The translations under genes and the position numbers were made by a program. Below, piece after piece: positions 43,996 through 52,238 of a DNA stretch of 64,000 nt. This DNA is from Clostridia bacterium. Its GTDB lineage: Bacteria > Bacillota > Clostridia > Christensenellales > Aristaeellaceae. The stretch's first letter is position 1, and each line of letters opens with the position of its first letter. The notes beneath the pieces were generated by a model. It had not been told where the DNA came from, searched no databases, and saw only the letters and a program-made list of their open reading frames with translations. The stretch is taken from assembly GCA_017431005.1 (NCBI GenBank), contig JAFRLY010000050.1, positions 104,435-168,434 on the forward strand. The letters run 5' to 3'.

Positions 43996-44023
43996 GTATA
44001 TCGCGTCCGCGGATATCTGTGAA

Positions 44024-45259
<1,236 letters not shown>

Positions 45260-45390
45260 ATGATATAACCTCCGTCCTTCCCCGGCGACGCAGCGCGCGG
45301 GTCCGCAATTTCCATTCCGTGCAGTCCGCACGAACAATCATCAGTATAGCAAGCAGGAGAGCAGGGGACAAGGCATGAACATAAAAAAAA

Positions 45391-45512
45391 CCGCCTGCGC
45401 TCAGACCGGGCAACCCCGCAGCACATCCATCCAACGCTTACTGCTGCTTCCGTCAGGACCTGACAGGGTTCACGCCAATGGATCGCACGGGACCCAGACT
45501 TCATCGCGCAAA
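45391..45512 (-). ncRNA. ffs: Signal recognition particle RNA (4.5S type)
   Basis: On the minus strand the conserved SRP core reads GAACCCTGTCAGGTCCTGAC then GGAAGCAGCAGTAAG, which forms the Ffh-binding hairpin. Flanking arms (GGTCCCGTGCGATCC with GGATGGATGTGCTGCGGGG) make the long helix. There is no Alu domain, so it is the short form. A T8 run follows the 3' end (45390-45383). Ends are approximate. It has its own promoter. Confidence 0.9.
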
Positions 45513-45522
45513 CGGCTTAAAC

Positions 45523-45551
45523 AGTATACCTTTTTTTATGGCGTAAAGCAA
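45523..45551 (-). promoter_or_regulatory. Promoter of the SRP RNA gene
   Basis: On the minus strand TTGCTT (45551-45546) and TATACT (45528-45523) are spaced by 17 bp. The -35 lies inside the hairpin at 45540-45571. Confidence 0.65.
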
Positions 45552-45571
45552 GGACTTTTTGCTTTTCCGCC
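45540..45571 (-). terminator. Hairpin after the GH28 gene
   Basis: On the minus strand AAAGCAA pairs with TTGCTTT, with an outer GGCG/CGCC helix, 11 bases after the GH28 stop. No T-run follows, so termination may be weak and some transcripts could run into the SRP RNA gene. Confidence 0.45.
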
Positions 45572-45581
45572 TGCAGATACC

Positions 45582-47150
45582 TCAGGGATTAACGTCGTAA
45601 AGGCGGATCATTTCCCGGATGTTTGCAGACCGCGGCGTGATCTGAATATTCTCAAGCCGCACATGGTCCGCATGGCGGATCCAGAGTCCGTACGCGTCCA
45701 CGTCGCCATGGGCGTTGCTTTCAGGATAATCCGTCAGAAACTCATCGAAAACAGCGGGGATATGCAGGATCTCCTGATTGTCCCGGTAGGTGACCCGATA
45801 GTTTTCCACCGCTATATCGGAAATGGCTTTGCGGACAGGATTTCCGGCTTTCGTGACATCTGCGTATCCTGTCAGAATGGCCGGGAGCTCCGCACCGGTT
45901 GCCTCAACATCAGAAACGCGGACATGTGATACAGAACCTCCCCAGTACGGGGTATCCGGATCCTCTGAATACGGGGCCCCTGCCTGGTTTCTCCGGTTCA
46001 GGAGAATATAAAGCGGGCACTGAACACCGTCCATCCGGATGTTCCGGACCGTGATATTCTCCACGTGTGATCCGTCGCAGCTTTCAATGGAAATACCGCT
46101 GACGGATCCCGGATAGATATCAGGCATGATAAAATCACAGTTTTCCAGCAGGACATCCCGGATGTCATGGCGGGTTCCCGTGCCGATTTTGAAGGCGTTC
46201 ATCACGGTGACGACGGTGCAGTCATGCAGATGCAGATGTTCAGAGGGGCGGCGGGTATATACCGGGTTCTTGATGCAGAGCCCGTCATCCGCGCAGGAGA
46301 TGAAGCAGTGATCCACCTCCGCATGGCTGCAGCCGGAAATGTCAATACCGTCGGTATTCGCGACGTGGCGGTTATCGTCGATCACAACATTCCGGATGAG
46401 GATATGGTCGCTGGCCTCCGGATGCAGCGTCCAGCACATGGAATCGCGGAGAACAATGTTCTCCACCCGGACCTGCGTGCAGCGCAGCAGCCAGACCATG
46501 GCGCTCGGACGACGGAGTACGGGCTTGCCTTCCCCGTACTTATCCTCCGCGTAGCGGATCCGCTCCCGGTAAAAGGTCCGTATGGAACCGGGAATTGTGT
46601 TGATCTCAGCTGCCTGCTCCCGCGTCGGAAGCATCGTGACCGGGAAGGGCTCCAGGGCAGGCTTTTGCCGGGGCTCATGCACATACCACTCCCCCTGCCC
46701 GTGGATGACGCCGCCGCCTGTAATACAGATGTTCTCCGCGCCGACAGCCAGAATGAAAGCACCGCCGCTGGATTCATCCCCGAAGTCCTGTGTTCCTTCT
46801 ATCCGGCGGATCAGGTCGTCCGCATTGCGGGATGCCACCAGCATACTGCCGGAGGCGATGAAGAGCGTGGTGTTGCTGTAAAGCTGAACTGTTCCGCTGC
46901 GGTAGCATCCGCCGTCCACCAGCACCACGCCGCCGCCGGCGTCCCTGCAGGCCTCGCAGGCACGCCGGATGGGCTCCGTATTCAGCAGATCGCCGGGCAA
47001 AGCGCCGAAGGACCGGATATCAAAGACAGGCACGCCCTCCGGAAGCTTTTGCGCGGCTGAAATATATTCCGGATAGGGAATGTTTTCATAGTAATCACCG
47101 GGATAAATCTTTCCCAGCCCGGGATAGGATACAGCTTCAGGCTGAAGCAT
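45582..47150 (-). CDS. GH28 family glycoside hydrolase (polygalacturonase-like)
   Basis: The 522-residue product has a pectate-lyase-like N-terminal start (VFDIRSFGALPGDLLNTEPI, residues 42-61) and a right-handed beta helix. GH28 signatures present are NTDGIDISGC and CADDGLCIKN, which hold the catalytic Asp residues. The usual GHG is replaced by GTGTRHD and the RIK site is not obvious, so activity may differ from plain polygalacturonases. There is no signal peptide, so it should act on imported oligosaccharides. It follows the transporter operon beyond a terminator hairpin. Confidence 0.85.
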   Translation of the reverse strand: MLQPEAVSYPGLGKIYPGDYYENIPYPEYISAAQKLPEGVPVFDIRSFGALPGDLLNTEPIRRACEACRDAGGGVVLVDGGCYRSGTVQLYSNTTLFIASGSMLVASRNADDLIRRIEGTQDFGDESSGGAFILAVGAENICITGGGVIHGQGEWYVHEPRQKPALEPFPVTMLPTREQAAEINTIPGSIRTFYRERIRYAEDKYGEGKPVLRRPSAMVWLLRCTQVRVENIVLRDSMCWTLHPEASDHILIRNVVIDDNRHVANTDGIDISGCSHAEVDHCFISCADDGLCIKNPVYTRRPSEHLHLHDCTVVTVMNAFKIGTGTRHDIRDVLLENCDFIMPDIYPGSVSGISIESCDGSHVENITVRNIRMDGVQCPLYILLNRRNQAGAPYSEDPDTPYWGGSVSHVRVSDVEATGAELPAILTGYADVTKAGNPVRKAISDIAVENYRVTYRDNQEILHIPAVFDEFLTDYPESNAHGDVDAYGLWIRHADHVRLENIQITPRSANIREMIRLYDVNP

Positions 47151-47177
47151 ATTTCACATACTCCTTTTACAGGTTTA

Positions 47178-47209
47178 TAAAAATCGGCCCGCAGAAACTG
47201 CGGGCCGAT
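47178..47209 (-). terminator. Terminator between the permease operon and the GH28 gene
   Basis: ATCGGCCCGCAG pairs with CTGCGGGCCGAT around a three-base loop, and on the minus strand T5 follows. Read-through is needed if GH28 shares the operon promoter. Confidence 0.85.
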
Positions 47210-47220
47210 GAGAGATAACG

Positions 47221-48093
47221 TCAGCCTTTCACGGCGCCGGAGGTCAGTCCGCCCATGAAGTAACGGCTGAAGCAGACAAAGACAACCAGAATCGGGATGA
47301 TGGCGATGGTAGCGCCGGCGAACATGATGTTCCAGGCGGCCGCGCCGTCGCCGGCGTTCTTCAGCATGTTGACGCCGACCGTCAGGGGACGGAGACTGTC
47401 ATTGGTCATGGTGAAGACGCGGGGCATGATGTACTCATTCCAGCCCTGGCGGAAGGACAGGATGGCGATGGTCGCCATAACCGGCTTCAGCATCGGGATA
47501 ATGACCTTGTAATAGGTCTGGAAGAAGGAGCATCCGTCTATTCTCGCCGCCTCGTCCAGCTCCTTCGGAACGGAGTTGACATAACCGCGGCACAGGAAAA
47601 TGTAGGTAGCCTGACCGCCGCCGGCGGAGAACAGAATAACCGGCCAGAGGCTGGTGTTGATTTTCATGTTCGTGGCCAGTTCATACAGAGGCCGCAGGGA
47701 AACAGATCCCACATTGATGAACATGAAAGCGGTGAAGATTCCGTAAATGATTTCCTTGCCCGCAAAGGTTTTCCGGGAGAAAACATATCCGGCCATCGAA
47801 GAGACGATCAGGGAAATGATCATGACGCCGAAGGACAGGAAAAGGCTGTTCTTGGTATAGACGGCAAAGTTGGCCTGATTCCAGGCATCCACATAGTTCT
47901 GGGTAATCCAGACCTTCGGGAAAACGTTGGATCCGCCGACCAGCAGCTCCTGGTTCTGCTTGAAGGAACCCAGTACTATATAAAGAACCGGGAAAATGAC
48001 CACGACGGAGATGAAGACCAGCAGAAGCCACAGAATTGCGCGGACGGCTTTCTGCTTCGGGGAATAAACGATTTGCGCTCTGTTTTTAGCCAT
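47221..48093 (-). CDS. Carbohydrate ABC transporter permease, MalG type
   Basis: A 290-residue permease with the EAA loop ELDEAARIDGCSFFQTYYKV at about residues 183-202 and about six membrane segments. It ends MGGLTSGAVKG, a typical MalG tail. ATG 48093 is preferred over an in-frame TTG two codons upstream; GGGGAG lies before it. It pairs with the next upstream gene. The sugar is probably a pectin-derived oligosaccharide, judged from the GH28 neighbour. Confidence 0.9.
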   Translation of the reverse strand: MAKNRAQIVYSPKQKAVRAILWLLLVFISVVVIFPVLYIVLGSFKQNQELLVGGSNVFPKVWITQNYVDAWNQANFAVYTKNSLFLSFGVMIISLIVSSMAGYVFSRKTFAGKEIIYGIFTAFMFINVGSVSLRPLYELATNMKINTSLWPVILFSAGGGQATYIFLCRGYVNSVPKELDEAARIDGCSFFQTYYKVIIPMLKPVMATIAILSFRQGWNEYIMPRVFTMTNDSLRPLTVGVNMLKNAGDGAAAWNIMFAGATIAIIPILVVFVCFSRYFMGGLTSGAVKG

Positions 48094-48110
48094 ATTCAAT
48101 CGCTCCCCTC

Positions 48111-49076
48111 TTACACCACGTCGTCCAGTTTCTTGGCGACCAGGTTATAGATAATGGTGACCGCGCCGACAATGACGGCAGCCATCAGGCTCAGCAGCGC
48201 GCCGTAGCCGATCTGGCGGGTGGCGTTCGCACCGGTGCCGAAGATCAGGTTATAGATATACAGGAACATGACGTTCGTCCGGGTTCCGGGACCGCCGTTG
48301 GTCAGAACCATGATGGCTTCGTAGTCCTTGAAGGCACCGGTGATGGCCAGCATCAGTACCACCTTCAGCACGGGAGCCAGCATGGGCAGGGTGACGCGGA
48401 AGAAGGTCTGGATACCGTTCGCACCGTCGATCCGGCTGGCTTCATAGACGTCCTCTGATATGGACGTCATACCGGTAACAAAATACAGCATATAATTACC
48501 GAAGCCGGCCCAGACCGACATAATAATGACTGCGGCCATGACCACGCCGGTGTCCGTCAGCCAGCCGATGGGCTGGGAAATCAGACCCAGATTCTGGAAA
48601 ATGCCGTTCAGGATGCCGTTTCCGGTAGCAAAAATGAAAGTGAAAATCATACCGGAAATGGAGGAGGCGATAACCGTAGGCATAAAGAATACGCCGCGGA
48701 AGAAGGAGGAACCGCGCAGCTTCTGATTCAGCAGCACTGCCATGATCAGGGCCAGCGGAATGATGAAAACCAGCTTCCAGAGGGCATATTCGAAGGTGGT
48801 GCCGACGCTGTTCCAGAACTTTGCATCGGCAAACATCGTGGTGATGTTCCGCATGCCTGTGAAGCGTGTATGGGCGGGGATGCCGTCGTAGTTATACAGG
48901 ACATAACGGAAGATCCAGGCGAACGGATAGATGGAACAGACCGCCAGGAAAATCAGCGAAGGCGCCAGCATCATCCAGGCAGCGACACCGCCGCTTTCCT
49001 TCAGCCGCATTTTTTTGTCCACCGGCCTGGGCGGACGGGTGGTGGGCGCCAGCTGCGGATTGACATAATTGCTCAA
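48111..49076 (-). CDS. Carbohydrate ABC transporter permease, MalF type
   Basis: A 321-residue permease whose first membrane segment is near residues 33-55 (MMLAPSLIFLAVCSIYPFAW). The EAA loop is YEASRIDGANGIQTFFRVTL near residue 212. The start appears to be TTG at 49076, with AAAGGAG nine bases before it; the next in-frame Met comes only at residue 23. No ATPase gene is nearby. Confidence 0.9.
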   Translation of the reverse strand: MSNYVNPQLAPTTRPPRPVDKKMRLKESGGVAAWMMLAPSLIFLAVCSIYPFAWIFRYVLYNYDGIPAHTRFTGMRNITTMFADAKFWNSVGTTFEYALWKLVFIIPLALIMAVLLNQKLRGSSFFRGVFFMPTVIASSISGMIFTFIFATGNGILNGIFQNLGLISQPIGWLTDTGVVMAAVIIMSVWAGFGNYMLYFVTGMTSISEDVYEASRIDGANGIQTFFRVTLPMLAPVLKVVLMLAITGAFKDYEAIMVLTNGGPGTRTNVMFLYIYNLIFGTGANATRQIGYGALLSLMAAVIVGAVTIIYNLVAKKLDDVV

Positions 49077-49106
49077 ATCCGAGGACTCCTTTCTGCGGAT
49101 AAATCG

Positions 49107-49157
49107 GGAAAGCCGCCCGCCCAGCAGACAGAGTCTGTCTGGTACGGACGGCTTTCC
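49107..49157 (-). terminator. Attenuating hairpin between binding-protein and permease genes
   Basis: GGAAAGCCG pairs with CGGCTTTCC at the ends of an imperfect 51-base structure. A second small hairpin (GGGCC/GGCCC) lies between it and the binding-protein stop. It has no clear T-run but sits in the same place as terminators in the two other sugar ABC operons. Confidence 0.55.
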
Positions 49158-49190
49158 GTTTGACGGGCCCTGAAAGGGCCGGAGATCAGA

Positions 49191-50525
49191 TCACTTGTCC
49201 AGCCAGGTCACGGTGCCGGCAGAGGGATGCAGCGGATCGTAGTCTTCGATCACCAGACGCTTGATGAAGCCCAGGGAGATGTCCTCATCATAGGCTGCGT
49301 TGTAGCGGGTGTTCAGGTCTTCGATCGCGGCATCGATTTCCATATGGCCCATGATCGCGTTCCACAGCTGAGTGCGGTAGTCGTCGCCCATCAGGTTGAT
49401 GGTGGGAACGGCGGGATATACGGATTCATAGTCCAGCAGGGAATAGTCCGCCATACGGCCCATCTTGCTCTTGTCGATGCGCTCGTCGATGTAGGAGGTG
49501 ATGGGGAGGTCGAAACCGCCTTCCATGTAGCCTACCAGGAACTCTTCGCTCTGGAAGTACTTGATGACTTCCCAGGCAGCATCCTTGTTCTTGCAGGCAT
49601 CCAGCATCAGATAGCCCTTGTTGGGGTTGACCTGCAGCGCGCCCTTGATTTCGCCGTCCAGAGAGGGAACAGGAGCTACGCCCCACTCAAAGGCAGTGAT
49701 CGGGAACTGGTTGGTGAAGACGCCGGCTTCCTGAGAAGCGTTGCCCCACAGCGCGAAGGTGCCTTCAGCGAACATGGCGCGCATGTTGTCAACGCCCTGC
49801 TGATCCGGATAGGCGACAGCGACGAGCTCGCGGCCTGCTTCCAGGAAGGGCTTGTAACCGGAGAAGTCAAACTTGCCGTTTTTGTAGTCATAGTAGAACA
49901 CACCGGAAACCTGAGCCATCATTTCCAGCTGACGCTCAAAAGGAGAAGAAGAGGTGAAGCCGATGCCGTAGGTCTTGCCGGCGCCGTCAGCTGTCATCTT
50001 CTTGGCCATTTCAACATACTCAGCCAGAGTGGCGGGGATGCCTTCGAAGCCGGAGGCTTCCAACAGCGCCTTGTTGTACTCAATACGGACGCCGGAGCGC
50101 TGGCCGGAGGGCACCCAGTAGATGGCGTCGCCGATGGCGTTCAGGCCTTCGAACTTCAGGTTCAGGGCATTGGTCACCTTCTGATACTCTTCATCCGCCT
50201 GGATGTAGGGAGCCAGGTCGACAACAGCATTGTAGTCCACCATGTTCTTCAGGGTGACGGACTGGCCGATGATGTCCGGGGCAGTGCCGCCGTCAATAGC
50301 CAGCAGGATGGAGTTCTCAAAGTCGTCGGTCATGATGACCATGTTGATCTCGATATCATCATGGGCTTCATTGAACTTATTGATCATGTCGGTCATGTAG
50401 GTTTCATCGTGACGGTCGTTGGACCAGTAGGTGATCACGGTCTTTTCAGCCATGGCGGGCACGGCGGAAAGAACGATCAGGGCAGCCATCATGATGGCGA
50501 CCAGCAGGGATACCTTTTTCTTCAT
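49191..50525 (-). CDS. Extracellular solute-binding protein of the GH28-linked transporter
   Basis: A 444-residue family-1-type binding protein. The signal peptide ends AVPAMAEK (SPase I type) with no lipobox Cys, as in the mannan-operon receptor. The mature start KTVITYWSNDRHDETY and NGGTAPDI-like segment DGGTAPDIIG near residue 80 are typical. ATG 50525 follows AAAGGAGG at eight bases. It is the first and most strongly expressed gene of its operon, judged from its promoter and codon use. Confidence 0.9.
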   Translation of the reverse strand: MKKKVSLLVAIMMAALIVLSAVPAMAEKTVITYWSNDRHDETYMTDMINKFNEAHDDIEINMVIMTDDFENSILLAIDGGTAPDIIGQSVTLKNMVDYNAVVDLAPYIQADEEYQKVTNALNLKFEGLNAIGDAIYWVPSGQRSGVRIEYNKALLEASGFEGIPATLAEYVEMAKKMTADGAGKTYGIGFTSSSPFERQLEMMAQVSGVFYYDYKNGKFDFSGYKPFLEAGRELVAVAYPDQQGVDNMRAMFAEGTFALWGNASQEAGVFTNQFPITAFEWGVAPVPSLDGEIKGALQVNPNKGYLMLDACKNKDAAWEVIKYFQSEEFLVGYMEGGFDLPITSYIDERIDKSKMGRMADYSLLDYESVYPAVPTINLMGDDYRTQLWNAIMGHMEIDAAIEDLNTRYNAAYDEDISLGFIKRLVIEDYDPLHPSAGTVTWLDK

Positions 50526-50550
50526 ACCAGGGATCCTCCTTTAATATTTT

Positions 50551-50566
50551 CTGCCGACCTCGGCAG
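50551..50566. promoter_or_regulatory. Perfect inverted repeat after the operon start site
   Basis: CTGCCGA-CC-TCGGCAG lies just downstream of the predicted start (near 50573) and before the ribosome site. It could be a regulator operator or a leader hairpin. Confidence 0.5.
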
Positions 50567-50579
50567 TTGGGATGTATTA

Positions 50580-50609
50580 TTTATACCATACATCAAGCAC
50601 GGGAAGCAA
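50580..50609 (-). promoter_or_regulatory. Promoter of the GH28-linked transporter operon
   Basis: On the minus strand TTGCTT (50609-50604) and TATAAA (50585-50580), preceded by TGG, are spaced by 18 bp. Confidence 0.55.
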
Positions 50610-51075
50610 GAAGCAGATCGTTAAATTATGGAAAAAATTTGCGATCAGCCCCGGTACGCATGAAACAGGATATCGCAGGGCCCTTTTTTTCTTATTCCAT
50701 ATCCCACACTTCAGTAAGGACAATCTCTCATGCCATCGCAGAGAATCCGGTCTGAGGAACAGTTCCGTGCCTGACGCAGATCGGAAGCGTTTCCGGAGTT
50801 ACGGGCTTCTGAATCCAATCCCCGCGGGAGTTGCACTTCTCAAAAACAGTCCATCTGGGATTCCGGAATTCAGGAAGAGGCCGCGGCCTCTGGCCGGCAT
50901 ACAGAAGTAAATATTCAGCAGTGCTTTCGGTAAACCGGGGGAAACCTGCGCATCAGTAAGGTTTGTGTTTTCCGTGTGATTCCCTTCCTGACAGTAAATT
51001 CACGCTTTCAGGGAACGGCGGACTGCTCCGGACGAGCGGATCCGGGTTCCGAGACCGGAATAATTCAGAAAAGGA
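50610..51075. other. Non-coding divergent region
   Basis: About 470 bp between the transporter operon promoter and the AraC gene. Open frames here (such as one at 50572-50910) have no ribosome site and no recognisable protein features. No RNA gene was recognised. It may hold AraC binding sites, but I see no convincing repeat. Confidence 0.4.
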
Positions 51076-51104
51076 TTGTTTCTCCAGGCAAAAAAGGTTA
51101 CAAT
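51076..51104 (+). promoter_or_regulatory. Possible promoter of the AraC regulator
   Basis: TTGTTT (51076-51081) and TACAAT (51099-51104) are spaced by 17 bp. The -10 overlaps the ATG at 51103, which would imply a later start codon such as ATG 51130. Confidence 0.45.
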
Positions 51105-51921
51105 GATAGAAAAAAATTGCGAAGGCGTGATGCGGTTGTTTTTTGAGGAGAAGCACAGCAGATCCGATTACTGCATTACCCTGCATTATGAGAACATGCA
51201 GACGGTTTCCCACTGCCAGACCAGCATGGAGCTGCTGTTTATCTCCCGGGGAAGTGTGGAAGCCCTGCGGCATAACCAGGTTTACAGACTGAAGGCAGGG
51301 GAATGTATCTGGATTCTCCCCTTTGACGTGCATTACTACCATACGATCGAACCAAACCAGGCAACCGTTTTCATCTTTTCTCCGGACTGGATGCCTGACT
51401 TTGATCAGCTCACGCGTGATTACCGTCTGTGCTGTCCCGTGATCCCCTTTGAGCCGGAGGAAATGGAACTGCTGCATGAAAACCAGTCGGACAGGTTTCT
51501 TAAAAAATCTGTTCTTTACCGGCTGGCGGCCAGAGCTCTGGCACAGGGAACAGAAAGGAAAGGCGTCCAGGAAGACCGGGATCCCATGATCCGTATGATG
51601 CTGTTTATTCAGGAGCATTTCCGGGAGGAAATTACCCTGAAGGATATGGCGGAAAACCTTGGCTATACCTATCATTACACTTCGCATCTGTTTCAGAAAT
51701 ATATGCCGGCGGGGTTCAGCGAGATCCTTTCCGGCCACAGACTGGACGAGGCGGTCAGCCTGATGAGAAAAGGCAGGCTGACCATGAGCGAGGTGGCTGA
51801 ACAGTCCGGCTTTTCCACTGTCAGGAATTTTAACTACGCGTTCAAAAAACGTTTCGGCATGTCGCCGTCTGCGTTTTTGATTGAAGAAAAGAAAAATTTA
51901 TGCTACATTAAACAGGAATAA
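51103..51921 (+). CDS. AraC-family transcriptional regulator with cupin sensor
   Basis: A 272-residue regulator (263 if it starts at ATG 51130). A cupin-type sugar-sensing domain covers about residues 10-100 (LKAGECIWILPFDVHYYHT). The two-helix-turn-helix AraC domain covers about 170-265, with LKDMAENLGYTYHYTSHLF and the signature VAEQSGFSTVRNFNYAFKKR. It stands divergent to the GH28-linked transporter operon and is its likely activator. The start is uncertain because a good -10 box overlaps ATG 51103. Confidence 0.88.
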   Translation: MIEKNCEGVMRLFFEEKHSRSDYCITLHYENMQTVSHCQTSMELLFISRGSVEALRHNQVYRLKAGECIWILPFDVHYYHTIEPNQATVFIFSPDWMPDFDQLTRDYRLCCPVIPFEPEEMELLHENQSDRFLKKSVLYRLAARALAQGTERKGVQEDRDPMIRMMLFIQEHFREEITLKDMAENLGYTYHYTSHLFQKYMPAGFSEILSGHRLDEAVSLMRKGRLTMSEVAEQSGFSTVRNFNYAFKKRFGMSPSAFLIEEKKNLCYIKQE

Positions 51922-51986
51922 TGCTGTTGTACGTCTTGTCCGATACAAAATAAAACCTGTTTTTTTCAGAGGGAGGTTTGCTGCAG

Positions 51987-52223
51987 GTGATCAGGGATTA
52001 TATTGAGAAAACGCTTGCGCCGAGAATCCAGGGAGACGGCGGGTGGGTGGAATATGTTTCCCTTGAGGGGGACAAACTCACACTGGTTTTCCGGGGTGAA
52101 TGCTCCAAGTGTGAAATCCTGGACCGCTGCGAGAACTGGATTGCAGCCAAGATTCAGGAGGATCTGGGTCAGACTGTACAAGTGACTGGTATTCGAAAGA
52201 AGCCGTTCTTCTGGGACAAATAA
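51987..52223 (+). CDS. NifU C-terminal-like (Nfu) domain protein
   Basis: A 78-residue protein with the Nfu pattern: IQGDGGWVEYVSLEGDKLTL, then GECSKCEILDRC, which supplies the CxxC cluster ligands plus a nearby third Cys. The start is taken as GTG 51987 because GGGAGG (51971-51976) lies ten bases before it; a TTG at 51978 is too close. It may carry Fe-S clusters. It is 15 bases before the alpha-mannosidase gene, with no obvious functional link. Confidence 0.75.
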   Translation: MIRDYIEKTLAPRIQGDGGWVEYVSLEGDKLTLVFRGECSKCEILDRCENWIAAKIQEDLGQTVQVTGIRKKPFFWDK

Positions 52224-52238
52224 GAGGAGGTTGGACAA

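Noticed and set aside
45391-45512. Read first as a tRNA-like or T-box element because of paired GC arms
   Set aside because: The GGTCCTGAC and GGAAGCAGCAG core is that of SRP RNA, and no T-box ACCGCGG sequence is present.
50572-50910. 112-codon plus-strand frame in the divergent region
   Set aside because: No ribosome site, no hydrophobic or motif structure, and it starts inside the leader of the minus-strand operon.
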